From Sulfurovum sp. 16-42-52 (GTDB lineage Bacteria > Campylobacterota > Campylobacteria > Campylobacterales > Sulfurovaceae), in assembly GCA_002281755.1 (NCBI GenBank), contig NCHB01000001.1, forward strand, positions 1 to 64,000: a stretch of DNA of 64,000 nt, in the 5' to 3' direction. Of the stretch, positions 15,736 through 25,705 are shown one piece after another (position 1 is the first letter of the stretch; each line of letters opens with the position of its first letter). The notes under the pieces are model-generated. The model was given only the letters and a program-made list of their open reading frames with translations, was not told the DNA's origin and did not search any database. A program made the translations under genes and the position numbers.

Positions 15736-17361
15736 ATGGCAAAAGAAATATTTTATTCAGACAAAGCAAGAAGCGGACTGTATGCGGGTGTGAGCAAACT
15801 AGCAGATGCAGTCAAAGTAACCATGGGTCCTAGAGGACGCAATGTGCTCATACAAAAAAGTTACGGTGCGCCACACATCACCAAAGACGGTGTGAGTGTT
15901 GCTAGAGAGATACAGCTTGCTGATTCACTTGAAAACATGGGTGCACAACTTGTCAAAGAAGTTGCAAGCAAAACAGCCGATGAGGCAGGTGATGGAACAA
16001 CGACTGCGACTGTTCTAGCGCACGCTATTTTCAAAGAAGGGCTTAGAAACATCACAGCAGGTGCAAACCCGATAGAGGTAAAAAGAGGGATGGACAAAGC
16101 AAGCGCTGCCATCATCGAAGAGCTTAAGAAAATCTCTCAAGAAGTTAAAGATAAAAAAGAAATCGCACAGGTTGCAACTATCTCTGCAAATTCAGATGAG
16201 ACTATCGGCAATCTAATCGCTGAAGCGATGGAAAAAGTGGGCAAAGACGGTGTCATCACTGTAGAAGAAGCTAAAGGCATCAATGATGATCTTGAAGTGG
16301 TAGAAGGGATGCAGTTTGATAGAGGCTACCTCTCACCTTACTTTGTAACCAACACTGAAAAGATGACATGTGAGCTTGAATCACCTATTATACTCGTTAC
16401 AGACAGTAAGATCACTTCACTTAAAGACCTTATCCCTGTGTTAGAGCAGGTACAAAAAAGTGGTAGACCATTGCTTATTATCTCTGATGATGTTGAGGGA
16501 GAGGCATTGGCAACACTGGTGCTTAACCGTCTTAAAGGTGTGCTCAACATCGTAGCGGTCAAAGCACCTGGATTTGGTGACAGAAAAAAAGCGATGCTGA
16601 ATGATATTGCCATTCTTACGGGTGCTACACTCATCACCGAAGAGCTTGGACTTACTTTGGAGAAAACAACGCTAGCTGAGCTTGGTCAAGCAGGAAGAAT
16701 CATCATAGACAAAGACAATACGGTTATCGTAGATGGTAAAGGCAGTAAAGACGCAGTTGCTGCAAGAGTGAACGAGATCAAAACACAAATCGGCACCACA
16801 ACCAGCGAATACGATAAAGAAAAACTCCAAGAGAGACTCGCAAAACTCTCTGGCGGTGTAGCCGTCATCAAAGTGGGCGCAGCAACTGAGACGGAGATGA
16901 AAGAGAAAAAAGACAGAGTGGATGATGCGCTCTCTGCTACTAAAGCTGCCGTGGATGAGGGTATCGTCATCGGTGGAGGCGCGGCACTCATTAAAGCCAG
17001 CCAAGCTGTAACACTTACACTTGAAGGTGATCAGGCTATTGGCGCTCAAATCATCCTAAGAGCTGTCTTTGCACCGATGAAACAAATCGCGCAAAATGCA
17101 GGTTTTGATGCAGGTGTGGTTGCGGATAAAATTGCCAATAGTACTGATAAAAATCTAGGCTTTAACGCGGCTACAGGTGAATATGTCAATATGCTTGAAG
17201 CAGGTATCATCGACCCGCTTAAAGTTGCGCGTGTAGCACTACAAAATGCTACTTCTGTGGCATCCTTGCTTCTTACAACAGAAGCGACGATATCTGACAT
17301 CCCTGAGCCGACACCAGCACAGTCAATGCCTGACATGAGCGGTATGGGTGGCATGATGTAA
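15736..17361 (+). CDS. groL: Chaperonin GroEL (Hsp60)
   Basis: Fourteen-subunit folding chamber, 541 residues. ATP-binding motifs [11 protein letters not shown] (about 29-39) and [14 protein letters not shown] (about 85-98) are intact, as are the apical-domain stretch [18 protein letters not shown] and the equatorial GGGAALIKA. The C-terminal tail ends in the usual Gly/Met-rich form (MSGMGGMM), which lies inside the folding cavity. Cotranscribed with groES and followed at once by a bidirectional terminator shared with xseA. Confidence 0.98.
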   Translation: MAKEIFYSDKARSGLYAGVSKLADAVKVTMGPRGRNVLIQKSYGAPHITKDGVSVAREIQLADSLENMGAQLVKEVASKTADEAGDGTTTATVLAHAIFKEGLRNITAGANPIEVKRGMDKASAAIIEELKKISQEVKDKKEIAQVATISANSDETIGNLIAEAMEKVGKDGVITVEEAKGINDDLEVVEGMQFDRGYLSPYFVTNTEKMTCELESPIILVTDSKITSLKDLIPVLEQVQKSGRPLLIISDDVEGEALATLVLNRLKGVLNIVAVKAPGFGDRKKAMLNDIAILTGATLITEELGLTLEKTTLAELGQAGRIIIDKDNTVIVDGKGSKDAVAARVNEIKTQIGTTTSEYDKEKLQERLAKLSGGVAVIKVGAATETEMKEKKDRVDDALSATKAAVDEGIVIGGGAALIKASQAVTLTLEGDQAIGAQIILRAVFAPMKQIAQNAGFDAGVVADKIANSTDKNLGFNAATGEYVNMLEAGIIDPLKVARVALQNATSVASLLLTTEATISDIPEPTPAQSMPDMSGMGGMM

Positions 17362-17368
17362 TACCCGT

Positions 17369-17395
17369 CTAAACGACACCTGTCGTTTAGGTTTT
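17369..17395. terminator. Bidirectional terminator between groL and xseA
   Basis: Stem CTAAACGACA / TGTCGTTTAG with a CC centre (17369-17390) followed by GTTTT on the plus strand, 7 bp past the groL stop. The xseA stop codon (17387-17389, minus strand) lies inside the right arm, so the hairpin also forms the 3' end of the opposite gene. Confidence 0.7.
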
Positions 17396-18637
17396 AGCCA
17401 AACACAGCGCTTCGATGCGCGTTGAAGCATCTTGTAAGATGAACTTTTGGTTTATCTCAAGGTTGCTCAACTCTACCAGCTTTCCTTCTACTGAAGTTTG
17501 TGACCAGCCTTTATGACACTGTAACTTTGGGTCATTCATCAAGTGTTTTTGTTCCATGTATTTTACATACTGACTTCTCTGCTCTACAATAAACGCCATA
17601 GCCTGTCTGAAATTGCTTTGCAACTGGGGTAAAACAGAGGTCAGTCTACTCAGTTTATAGTCCATGACTTTCGTAAACTCCGCTTCCAAATGTACAAATT
17701 TGTCTTCTATAGCCAAAAGCTGTTTACTGGGTGAACTGCGTAGTAAAATCTCTTCTGTATGCCTTAATTCACGTGATAGACGCTGCAATTTCTGCGCCAT
17801 AGCGTAAGTGAACTGTTCACTACTTTGCGCTAAAGTGTAGAGTATCTCTCTTGCATCAGGCAATATCATCTCCATGGCTGCACTGGGTGTCGGAGCACGT
17901 AAATCTGCTACAAAATCACTTATCATCACATCCACTTCATGACCCACGGCACTCACTACAGGTGTATGCATCATAAAAATCGCATCAGCAACCGCCTCTT
18001 CGTTGAAACTCCACAAATCTTCGCTGCTTCCCCCACCACGCCCCACGACTACAACGTCCACATCCAAACTATCGGCATAGCGTAACGCTTTGGCCATCTG
18101 AGCAGCTGCCTGTTCTCCTTGCACCAAAGTATCAATGATTACCACCTCAAGCAAAGGCCAGCGTTGCTCGATAATCTTCAGCATATCATACAAAGCTGCA
18201 CTCTCTTTGGCGGTTACGAGGGCTAGTTTATGTATATGTTTGGGGATTGGTTTTTTTCTGTGCGCATCAAAGTAGCCTTTGGTTTTAAGCTTTTCTTTGA
18301 GCTGTTCATACGCCAAAGCCAACGCTCCTTTGCCATAAGGTTCGGCATGTACGACATAAAGCTGATATTCACCTCTTGGGGTGTAGACACTCACAGAGCC
18401 TTCTATCACAAGGTGCATCCCTTTTTCGATGCGAAATTTCAATTTGGCTGCAGCGGAACGCCACATCACACATTTGATACTGCTCTCTTTATCTTGCAAG
18501 GAGAGATAGACATGCCCTGAAGTGTGATAGGTCACGGAAGCCACTTCACCCTCAACAAAGATATGTAGAAATGTTGCTTCAAGTAGTGATTTTATTTTAG
18601 TATTGAGTGAGGAGACACTCATCATGGATTGAGACAT
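17387..18637 (-). CDS. xseA: Exodeoxyribonuclease VII large subunit
   Basis: Catalytic subunit of the XseA-XseB nuclease that degrades single-stranded DNA. About 416 residues. The N-terminal OB-fold (FVEGEVASVTYHTSGHVYLSL, about residues 26-46) binds ssDNA. The catalytic domain contains VVVGRGGGSSEDLWSFNEE and TPVVSAVGHEVDVMISDFVAD, followed by RAPTPSAAMEM; the C-terminal half is a coiled coil. The ATG at 18637 has AAGGT 6 nt upstream; a longer frame to 18715 would overlap ubiE. The small subunit xseB is not in the window. Confidence 0.93.
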   Translation of the reverse strand: MSQSMMSVSSLNTKIKSLLEATFLHIFVEGEVASVTYHTSGHVYLSLQDKESSIKCVMWRSAAAKLKFRIEKGMHLVIEGSVSVYTPRGEYQLYVVHAEPYGKGALALAYEQLKEKLKTKGYFDAHRKKPIPKHIHKLALVTAKESAALYDMLKIIEQRWPLLEVVIIDTLVQGEQAAAQMAKALRYADSLDVDVVVVGRGGGSSEDLWSFNEEAVADAIFMMHTPVVSAVGHEVDVMISDFVADLRAPTPSAAMEMILPDAREILYTLAQSSEQFTYAMAQKLQRLSRELRHTEEILLRSSPSKQLLAIEDKFVHLEAEFTKVMDYKLSRLTSVLPQLQSNFRQAMAFIVEQRSQYVKYMEQKHLMNDPKLQCHKGWSQTSVEGKLVELSNLEINQKFILQDASTRIEALCLAKT

Positions 18638-18659
18638 ACTCGACCTTTTAAAAGGGTAT

Positions 18660-19382
18660 TTACTTTTTTTGTGCAACCAAGAGTGTAGAGATACCCATCG
18701 AAAATGATTTGACATATTTCATCTCAAATCCTGCCTCTTCAAGTTCTTTTACCAACATTTGTGTGGTAAGAAAGTCTTCTATCGAGTCTGGCAGATACTG
18801 GTAGGCTTCGTAGTTTTTGGATATCAAGCCCCCAACTTTTGGCAAAATATGCTTCATACCAAAATGGACTACTTTATCGATAAAACTTTTATGCTCTTGT
18901 TTGGTGAATTCCAAAATAACCACGATGCCACTGGGTCTTAATGCACGATAAAACGCTGCTAATGCTTCTACCCTGTCCACCACATTGCGAATACCGTAAG
19001 AGATGGAGATGATATCTGTACTGGCATCCTCTACAGGCAGGGTTTGTGCTTTACCCACGATAAACTCTGCAAAATCGACTTTACTCTTAGCCACATCAAG
19101 CATGCCCACCGAAGGATCGATACCTACATATTTACTTACTTGGATGTTGCGCTCTTTAGCAATATCTCTCCAATACAGCAGCAAATCACCCGTACCCGTA
19201 GCGACATCGGTTATCTGAGCTACTGTTGTTACACCTAAAATGTCGTAGGCTTTGTTGCACCCTTTTTTACGCCATTGTTTATCGATACCAAAACTCAGAA
19301 CTCTGTTTGCCAAATCATAGGTTGGGGCAATATCATCAAACATATGTACAATTTTATCTTGCTTTTCTTCTTTACTGTTCAC
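18660..19382 (-). CDS. ubiE: Menaquinone/ubiquinone C-methyltransferase UbiE/MenG
   Basis: SAM-dependent methyltransferase that methylates demethylmenaquinol, the last step of the quinone pathway (menaquinone is expected in this phylum). 240 residues: FDDIAPTYDLANRVLSFGID at the N terminus, SAM motif I DVATGTGDLLLYW (about 60-72), VGIDPSVGMLDVAKSK and the ISYGIRNVVDR signature. The start is a GTG with GGAG 9 nt upstream, both inside a 49-bp tandem duplication that separates this gene from ribD. Confidence 0.93.
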   Translation of the reverse strand: MNSKEEKQDKIVHMFDDIAPTYDLANRVLSFGIDKQWRKKGCNKAYDILGVTTVAQITDVATGTGDLLLYWRDIAKERNIQVSKYVGIDPSVGMLDVAKSKVDFAEFIVGKAQTLPVEDASTDIISISYGIRNVVDRVEALAAFYRALRPSGIVVILEFTKQEHKSFIDKVVHFGMKHILPKVGGLISKNYEAYQYLPDSIEDFLTTQMLVKELEEAGFEMKYVKSFSMGISTLLVAQKK

Positions 19383-19459
19383 TGCGTTTACTCCATAGTA
19401 TCAAATCTACCTTTTCTTCTTTACTGTTCACTGCGTTTACTCCATAGTATCAAATCTAC
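19362..19459. repeat. 49-bp perfect tandem duplication at the ribD-ubiE junction
   Basis: Bases 19362-19410 and 19411-19459 are identical over 49 bp. On the minus strand each copy carries the last 12 codons and stop of ribD plus the ribosome-binding site, GTG and first seven codons of ubiE. Only the copy at 19411-19459 is used for the ribD end, and only the other for the ubiE start. Confidence 0.97.
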
Positions 19460-20422
19460 ATCATTTTGAGTGTGATGCAAAAAAGTTAAATTCATGCCTG
19501 TATTATAGGTTAAATTATGTGTAGAGAGCTTAGGGGTTTGATAGATAAGCAACCAGTCTATCTTTTCTTTGAGTGCATCCAACATTCCCTCTCCACCTTC
19601 TGCAAGTACAAACGAAGGGGTGTCTAAAAAATCTAAGTTCTGTACTACTTCAACCTCTCTGTTCTGCACACCAAAGAGGGGTATCCCTCTGTCAAAATTG
19701 TCTTCTTTGGCATAGATTTTTACATGAGGTGCCTTAGCCTGAATCAATCTGCAATCCAGTGTCGGTCTATCAACCCGTACCGTATTGCCACCTATCAGCA
19801 AAATATCACAAAACCCGCGAAGCCTGTGGACATGTTCCAGCGAAGCAGGACAACTCAAATACCTGTCATCTGCTCCGATACGGGCATTGGTCGTCTGTGC
19901 CAGTTTAAAAAGAACAAACGCCCTTTTTTGCCAAATCAAAAAAGGCTCAATCAAGGCTTTACACGCTTCTTCCAGTACTCCAACACTTACGGAAGCACCC
20001 AGCATCTCCATACCGCCACCATGCCCCTCTATGGGGTCTTTGGTACCTATCACCACTCTTTGCAAAGCCAAGTTTCGAAGCAAGGAAGCGCATGAGGGGG
20101 TTTTACCTTTATGTGAGCATGGTTCAAGCGTGACATAGATACTGCAAGCTTTGAAAAAATGAGCAGGGAGTGTCAAGAGAAACTGATGGGCTTTTTTTGC
20201 ATCATTTCTATCGAAGTCTATAAGTTTTTTTGAAAGTGTTTCGTATGCGGTGAGTAGTGCCAACACTTCGGCGTGTGAAGAGCCTGCTTTTTGGTGCGCT
20301 GCTATGGCTACAATCTCACCTTTGCAGGTAATCACAGCACCTACAGCAGGATTTGGGTAGGTTAAGCCTTGGTAGCGCCAAGCTTCATTGAGAGCGAGTT
20401 GCATATAAAATTCATCATTCAT
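19421..20422 (-). CDS. ribD: Riboflavin biosynthesis deaminase/reductase RibD
   Basis: Bifunctional enzyme for the second and third steps of riboflavin synthesis. The N-terminal cytidine-deaminase-like domain has the zinc ligands HAEV (about residue 50) and LEPCSHKGKTPSC (two Cys), preceded by PNPAVGAVI. The C-terminal reductase domain has KLAQTTNARIGADDRYLS, HRLRGFCDILLIGGNTVRVD and FVLAEGGEGMLDAL. 333 residues, slightly short. The ATG at 20422 has AAGGAG 8 nt upstream; a GTG at 20431 overlaps that site. The last 12 codons come from one copy of the tandem duplication. Confidence 0.93.
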   Translation of the reverse strand: MNDEFYMQLALNEAWRYQGLTYPNPAVGAVITCKGEIVAIAAHQKAGSSHAEVLALLTAYETLSKKLIDFDRNDAKKAHQFLLTLPAHFFKACSIYVTLEPCSHKGKTPSCASLLRNLALQRVVIGTKDPIEGHGGGMEMLGASVSVGVLEEACKALIEPFLIWQKRAFVLFKLAQTTNARIGADDRYLSCPASLEHVHRLRGFCDILLIGGNTVRVDRPTLDCRLIQAKAPHVKIYAKEDNFDRGIPLFGVQNREVEVVQNLDFLDTPSFVLAEGGEGMLDALKEKIDWLLIYQTPKLSTHNLTYNTGMNLTFLHHTQNDVDLILWSKRSEQ

Positions 20423-20452
20423 AAGCAGCACTCCTTGGGCTATAGTCTTGAA

Positions 20453-20884
20453 TTAGTTCCAGTCAAAATAGGTTCTGGCCGTCTTGATTCCACCATACGC
20501 CACGTTCTCTTCACCCTCTTTCATCTCTAGCATGATGCCCTCATCGTCTGCACTTTTGAGAACACCGCTCAGTTGATTGCCACCCATGAGTTTGAGTTTT
20601 ACTTTTTCACCAATGGCATTTTTAAAGTGCACCGGTTTTGAAAGTTTTCGCTCTATGCCAGGTGAACTCACTTCAAGACGATACGCTTGGCTCATAGGAG
20701 GGTGTACATCCAAAAACGGTGAGAGTTCATGAGAAATAGCTGCACACAAATCAAGACTCACACCACCCGCTTTTGTTATAAGGATACGAAAGATAGTCTC
20801 TTCAAATTCAGTCACCATTTCTGTATCATATAGAGCTGCACCATTGGCTTCTATTATCTTGGAAATTTGTGTTTCAAGATTCAT
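20453..20884 (-). CDS. rimP: Ribosome maturation factor RimP
   Basis: Needed for maturation of the 30S subunit. 143 residues with the two-domain RimP fold: the N-terminal alpha/beta domain includes LRIL-like FRILITKAGGVSLDLCAAIS, the linker carries LEVSSPGIERKLSKPVHF (the family signature, about 82-99), and the C-terminal SH3-like barrel follows. The ATG at 20884 lies inside the end of rbfA (11-nt overlap), with GGAG about 10 nt upstream, so translation of the pair is probably coupled. Confidence 0.93.
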   Translation of the reverse strand: MNLETQISKIIEANGAALYDTEMVTEFEETIFRILITKAGGVSLDLCAAISHELSPFLDVHPPMSQAYRLEVSSPGIERKLSKPVHFKNAIGEKVKLKLMGGNQLSGVLKSADDEGIMLEMKEGEENVAYGGIKTARTYFDWN

Positions 20885-21266
20885 TTTGGCTATCTCCCTC
20901 TTCTTTTTCATCAGCAGTACGTGTACTGATTTGTTTAAAAAGCGCTTCCATTCTGCTTACTTTTTCGAGTTGGTGGTCAAATTCAAAGGTAAACACAGGT
21001 GCTTTAAACCAACCTTCACTCTGCTTACAATGGTTTTGCAAATAGCCTGCAACGGCGCGCAGTTGTCTCAGTGCTTCATTTTGCTCTTTTTCGTTAAGAC
21101 AAGAGGTATCGAGATAAATTTTTGCATCCGATCTACCTTTGGAACAGACAACATCGGTAACAACCAATCCATTGATACGCTCATCATCCAAAGAACTCAG
21201 CGCTTCAGGAATAATCTCTTTGAGTATAGACTCTACTCTATGCCGCTTAATCTCTTCATGGGTCAT
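20874..21266 (-). CDS. rbfA: 30S ribosome-binding factor RbfA
   Basis: Binds free 30S subunits and helps 16S 5'-end maturation, notably in the cold. 130 residues with the KH-like fold: the N-terminal RVESILKEIIPEALSSL, GLVVTDVVCSKGRSDAKIYL in the middle and LRQLRAVAGYLQNH. The C terminus is acidic (ADEKEEGDSQNES). It starts 1 bp after infB ends, in the usual infB-rbfA-rimP order. Confidence 0.93.
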   Translation of the reverse strand: MTHEEIKRHRVESILKEIIPEALSSLDDERINGLVVTDVVCSKGRSDAKIYLDTSCLNEKEQNEALRQLRAVAGYLQNHCKQSEGWFKAPVFTFEFDHQLEKVSRMEALFKQISTRTADEKEEGDSQNES

Positions 21267-21267
21267 C

Positions 21268-23877
21268 TTAGAGTGTTACCTGCTCTTCAACATTTTTATA
21301 GGTTTCAATCGTATCACCCTCTTTGATGTCATTATAACCATCAAGCATAATACCACATTCATACCCATTTTTGACCTCTCTTACATCCTCATTAAAGCGT
21401 TTAAGCGATGAAATCTTACTCTCATAGACCACGACACCATCACGGATGAGTCTGGCTTTTGAGTTACGTGTAATCACACCATCGGATACTTTACATCCGG
21501 CGATCGTCCCCACTTTACCTACCACAAAAGTCTCACGAACTTCTGCCTGACCTGTTACTTCTTCAGAGATAACAGGACTCATCATACCGCCAAGCAATGC
21601 TTTGACATCATCCAACAAATCATAAATCACAGAATAAGACCGAATCTCGATTCCCAACTCTTTGGATTTTTTCTTGACTGCACCGGTAGGACGGACATTA
21701 AATCCAAGAACGACCGCATGTTCAGACGCATCGGCTAGGGTAAGATCACTCTCGGTCACACCACCCACACCTTCGTGAATGATGTTCACTTTTACTTCTT
21801 CGTTTCTCAGTTTCTCTAGTGAACCTTTGATGGCTTCCAAAGAACCCTGTACGTCTGCTTTGATGATGACAGGAAGAGACTTGAGCTGACCTTCGGCAAT
21901 AAGTGCAGAGAGGTCATCCAAAGATGCTTTTGTACTTTTAGAAAGCTGTTTGGCTCTGTCATACTCAGCTCTTTTTTCTGCCAACTCACGAACTTCTTTG
22001 TCTGAACCCATCACGATCATCTCATCACCTGCATCAGGAACTTCATTGAGCCCCACAATAGCAGCCGGCGTACTTGGCCCTATCTCTTTGACACTGCTAC
22101 CGTCATCAAGTCTGATGGCTTTGATACGACCGTATGTTTTACCCGCAATCACATTATCACCGATACGCAATGTACCATTTTGAATAATCACATTGGCTAC
22201 AGGCCCAAAGCCTTTTTCAAGTAAACTCTCAACGACCACCGCTTTGGCAGGTCTGCTTGGATCAGCCTGAAGCTCCATCACTTCAGCCTGAAGCAAAATC
22301 GTCTCAAGAAGGTCATCAATACCCATACCTGTATGCGCCGATACAGGCACAAACTCATATTCTCCACCCCAATCTACGGCGATGATGCCGAGTTCAGAAA
22401 GTTGTGCCTTCACGTTATCGGGATTGGCAGATTCTTTATCCATTTTATTGATAGCCACAATCATCGGTACACCAGCGGCTTTGGTATGGGAAATTGCTTC
22501 TTTGGTTTGAGGCATTACGCCATCATCTGCTGCAACCACGATGATGACGATATCAGTCGCCTGCGCACCACGTGAACGCATAGCTGTAAAGGCTTCGTGT
22601 CCCGGGGTATCAACAAAAGTAATCTTCTTGCCATTTTTCTCAACCTGATAGGCACCAACATGCTGTGTGATACCACCTGCTTCTTTGGCTGCGACTTTTG
22701 TTGTACGGATTCTGTCCAAAAGTGATGTTTTACCATGGTCAACGTGCCCCATGATGGTAATCACCGGTGGTCTCTCTTCGAGGTTTTCATCTTCTACCGC
22801 ATCATAGGCATCTGAGTAGTCAAGTTCATCAAGTGGATTGACGGTAGTGACTTCCACTTCAAACTCTTCGGCCAATATCTCTATTTCATCTTTATTTAAG
22901 AAGTCATTTTTAGTTACCATCATACCCAATGCGAAAAGGACACCCACCACTTCACCCACAGAACGGTTCACTTTTTCGGCAAATTCATAGACTCTTACAT
23001 TTTCAGGGATTTCAATCGAAGTCACCACTTCTGTGTTTTCTACTTTATCGTATTTTTTACGTTTTCCACCACGTTTGAGAGAGCGGGTTTGCTGTGGCTT
23101 GAATGCTTGTCTCACCTTTGCAGTACCGCCATTTGCGGCTTCTCTTTTTTTCATCTCTTCTTTACGTTTTTGTTCTTGGCGCATCATATCTTCATAGATG
23201 TTTTTATCGGAAAAGTCCAAAAGTACGATTTCTTCATCACCAAAACCGCTATCGATATCACTCATCATGCTCTCATGATTAAAAATATCTATCTTAGTGC
23301 CTGTATCTCTGGCTTCTGCCACTTTTTTGGGTTTTCTTTTTGCCGATGGGCTCTGCTCTTCCATGGAAAACTTTGTAGCTGCTCTCACCGGTGCAGGTTT
23401 AGCTTTTCTGACGATTTTGATGCCACCGCGTGAAAGCGTTTTTTTCATCGGCTTCTCTTCGCCTTCTTCACTGCTAGCTGTTACTTCGTTTTCTATTGTC
23501 TTACTCACAACAGAAATGCCTTTACGTGTCTTTATCTCTTTGGGTACAAGTTCAGTTTCAGCTTCTTCCTGAACACCCTGCGTGGCATCAGCCTCAAGAG
23601 TCTCTTCCTGCACTGGTGATTCTTCTGGCACATCTTTTTTCTGTACTGTTTCGACTGTTTTTTTCGTAACGGTAATTTTGGATTTTGTATTTGGTTTTAC
23701 AAAACCTTTTGGCAACACACCGCTAATCGCATAATCCACAAGGATGCCTGCATCTTCCATGCTGATAGTACTGTTTGCTGCTTTTACATTAAAGCCCAGT
23801 TCTTTGGCTTTGTCCAACAGTTCCCCGTTTGACAATCCTGCTTCATCTGCTATTTCTTGGATTTTAACTTTATCCAT
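21268..23877 (-). CDS. infB: Translation initiation factor IF-2
   Basis: GTPase that brings initiator tRNA to the 30S subunit. 869 residues. An N-terminal IF2_N helix domain ([26 protein letters not shown]) is followed by a long charged linker rich in Lys and Glu (about 70-290). The GTPase core has G1 [12 protein letters not shown] at about 374-385, G3 [12 protein letters not shown] and G4 NKMD, and the C-terminal domains II-IV are complete. Heads the translation-factor run infB-rbfA-rimP, with ylxR just upstream. Confidence 0.98.
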   Translation of the reverse strand: MDKVKIQEIADEAGLSNGELLDKAKELGFNVKAANSTISMEDAGILVDYAISGVLPKGFVKPNTKSKITVTKKTVETVQKKDVPEESPVQEETLEADATQGVQEEAETELVPKEIKTRKGISVVSKTIENEVTASSEEGEEKPMKKTLSRGGIKIVRKAKPAPVRAATKFSMEEQSPSAKRKPKKVAEARDTGTKIDIFNHESMMSDIDSGFGDEEIVLLDFSDKNIYEDMMRQEQKRKEEMKKREAANGGTAKVRQAFKPQQTRSLKRGGKRKKYDKVENTEVVTSIEIPENVRVYEFAEKVNRSVGEVVGVLFALGMMVTKNDFLNKDEIEILAEEFEVEVTTVNPLDELDYSDAYDAVEDENLEERPPVITIMGHVDHGKTSLLDRIRTTKVAAKEAGGITQHVGAYQVEKNGKKITFVDTPGHEAFTAMRSRGAQATDIVIIVVAADDGVMPQTKEAISHTKAAGVPMIVAINKMDKESANPDNVKAQLSELGIIAVDWGGEYEFVPVSAHTGMGIDDLLETILLQAEVMELQADPSRPAKAVVVESLLEKGFGPVANVIIQNGTLRIGDNVIAGKTYGRIKAIRLDDGSSVKEIGPSTPAAIVGLNEVPDAGDEMIVMGSDKEVRELAEKRAEYDRAKQLSKSTKASLDDLSALIAEGQLKSLPVIIKADVQGSLEAIKGSLEKLRNEEVKVNIIHEGVGGVTESDLTLADASEHAVVLGFNVRPTGAVKKKSKELGIEIRSYSVIYDLLDDVKALLGGMMSPVISEEVTGQAEVRETFVVGKVGTIAGCKVSDGVITRNSKARLIRDGVVVYESKISSLKRFNEDVREVKNGYECGIMLDGYNDIKEGDTIETYKNVEEQVTL

Positions 23878-23921
23878 TCTTTATTAACTCCTTTAATATA
23901 ATGCAACACGTGCATAACTGA

Positions 23922-24158
23922 CTATCTGGTCAGCTGTCCTAAAAACTCAGTAAATCGCTCGAAATCCTGCCTCAAACGTTTTGCTAAGCCTTTGATCTTT
24001 TTTTCATCCCTCACACAGGTATCACAAAGATAAAAACTTCTGCCCATTCCCTCAAATATCACAACTTCTGTACCCTTTTGTTGTAAACGAATCAAAGTAT
24101 GTTGAGGATGTCTGCTTCGGCAAGTGATACACATACGTGTCGGCTGTGATTTTTTCAT
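23922..24158 (-). CDS. ylxR: YlxR/DUF448 RNA-binding protein
   Basis: 78-residue protein with the YlxR fold: TRMCITCRSRHPQHTLIRL at the N terminus and GRSFYLCDTCVRDEKK in the middle. The two CxxC pairs could bind zinc. In Firmicutes the homologue RnpM binds RNase P RNA; in Campylobacterota the function is untested. It sits directly upstream of infB, the usual position for the family. Confidence 0.88.
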   Translation of the reverse strand: MKKSQPTRMCITCRSRHPQHTLIRLQQKGTEVVIFEGMGRSFYLCDTCVRDEKKIKGLAKRLRQDFERFTEFLGQLTR

Positions 24159-24193
24159 GTGTATTATACCTAAAAAGAGATTAAGCCCACAGC

Positions 24194-25075
24194 TTAACTT
24201 TGGGTCATGACACCATTATTGTCTAATGCCAGTGTGAAAACCCTAAACTGTGGAAAACTTTTTTGCAGCTCATCGGCAAGTTTATCCGCATCCTTATCAT
24301 AAGCAAGATTGAAAAAGGTAGAACCAGATCCAGAGAGTGTACTCATCAGCGCGCCATACTTCAGTGCTACTTTTTGGACATCAAAGAGTTCAGGCATCAT
24401 CTTCATCCGTCGTGACTGATGCAGTTTGTCTTTGGATGCGATACGCAGTAAATCCCATGACTCACTCATAAAAAGCGCCGTCATGTAAGAGGATCGTGAC
24501 AGAGAATACACCGTCTCTTCTTTTTTATACACTTTAGGCAAAATGGTACGCGATTTTGCAGTGGAAATGGTACGATCAGGCACAACCACCACTGCCCTGA
24601 GGTACTCAGGCATCCGCCGTTTTTTACTGTAAACCTTATCTCCCTCTACACATGCCACATTAAAGCCACCCATCACGGCAGGGGTGATATTGTCAGGATG
24701 ATGCTCATAGCGCAATGCCTGATTGAGGATTTCTCGTTTGTTGTATTTTTTATCTGCAGCAGTATAGGCTGCGCTTAAGGCTGCAACGATGACCGCTGAA
24801 GAGCTCCCCAATCCCCTTGAAATAGGTATGCGGTTATGAAATTCAAATCTGAAATTATCTTCTCTTTCAGTCAATCGTTTATAATTTTCAGTAAAAATAC
24901 TCAGAAAAAGCGTATTTTTCTTAATCTTTGGATTGTCTGAACCTTCACCGTGAGTCGAAATACTTAAAAATTTTGAAGGGGTGATGATGATTTCATTTCT
25001 TAAATCTACAGCAAGTCCCAAAGTATCAAACCCTGGTCCCAGGTTTGCTGAAGTAGCGGGTACGCTTATAAACAT
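24194..25075 (-). CDS. thrB: Homoserine kinase
   Basis: GHMP kinase that phosphorylates homoserine with ATP, a step of threonine synthesis. 293 residues. The N terminus has [20 protein letters not shown], the ATP-binding GHMP loop is [19 protein letters not shown] (about residues 88-107), and the C-terminal motif is [16 protein letters not shown]. Same strand and order as in Campylobacter, between the tsaB-like gene and ylxR. Confidence 0.95.
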   Translation of the reverse strand: MFISVPATSANLGPGFDTLGLAVDLRNEIIITPSKFLSISTHGEGSDNPKIKKNTLFLSIFTENYKRLTEREDNFRFEFHNRIPISRGLGSSSAVIVAALSAAYTAADKKYNKREILNQALRYEHHPDNITPAVMGGFNVACVEGDKVYSKKRRMPEYLRAVVVVPDRTISTAKSRTILPKVYKKEETVYSLSRSSYMTALFMSESWDLLRIASKDKLHQSRRMKMMPELFDVQKVALKYGALMSTLSGSGSTFFNLAYDKDADKLADELQKSFPQFRVFTLALDNNGVMTQS

Positions 25076-25195
25076 CTTTGTCCTTATATGAACGCCTTTA
25101 GAGCAAAACCTACGCCACAGACCCCTGTAGCATTACAACCCAAAAGAATTTTGAAAAAATTACAATGCAGATTTCAGTTTTTTAGCGTATAGATA

Positions 25196-25705
25196 CTAGA
25201 CAGCCGGCAAGACATAATCTGGTACAGATTCTTCATCCAATTCAAGATCATGAATAGATTGAGGCAAGAGGAACCTTGCATCAACGGGCTGTTCATATTT
25301 TTTTGTAATTATAGTCTTTTTTTCCTTGATAAAATAGAGATTTCCCACCGCCTTGATAGGAGCGCCTCCATTTAATGCAAAACCGCTGCACCCTACGCAC
25401 TTGATGCCATAGAGTATTTCGATGCTCTTCAGCATAATGTAGGTCAGTTTTATCGCCATGTATGACCCCGGACCTCTAGTGTAAATGATTCGGCAGACAG
25501 CATACCGCTTCAGGCACGCTTGCAGTAAAGGCAAAAGAGCTTCGGAGGTTTTATGCTCAGACATCAAAGTTTCGATCAAAAGACCCTCTTCATAGACCCC
25601 TATAAGTAGAGGTGATGCAATGGGAATGACAAGAAGGTCATATGATTTAGGCAAAGCTTTTTGCAAACACTCTACTTTGTAATTCTTCCACCGCAACAAA
25701 ATCAT
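25196..25705 (-). CDS. tsaB: Divergent TsaB-like protein (t6A tRNA modification)
   Basis: 169-residue protein of the ASKHA fold, probably the TsaB partner of TsaD for threonylcarbamoyl-adenosine synthesis on tRNA. The supporting motif is IIYTRGPGSYMAIKLTYIMLK, aligning with the TsaB GPGSFTGLR loop, and KTSEALLPLLQACLK before it. It is short, and the GPGSYMAIK loop departs from the usual Thr-Gly. An ATG at 25705 would overlap lpxC by 59 nt; TTG codons at 25666 or 25654 are other options. The position between lpxC and thrB is conserved in the phylum. Confidence 0.7.
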   Translation of the reverse strand: MILLRWKNYKVECLQKALPKSYDLLVIPIASPLLIGVYEEGLLIETLMSEHKTSEALLPLLQACLKRYAVCRIIYTRGPGSYMAIKLTYIMLKSIEILYGIKCVGCSGFALNGGAPIKAVGNLYFIKEKKTIITKKYEQPVDARFLLPQSIHDLELDEESVPDYVLPAV

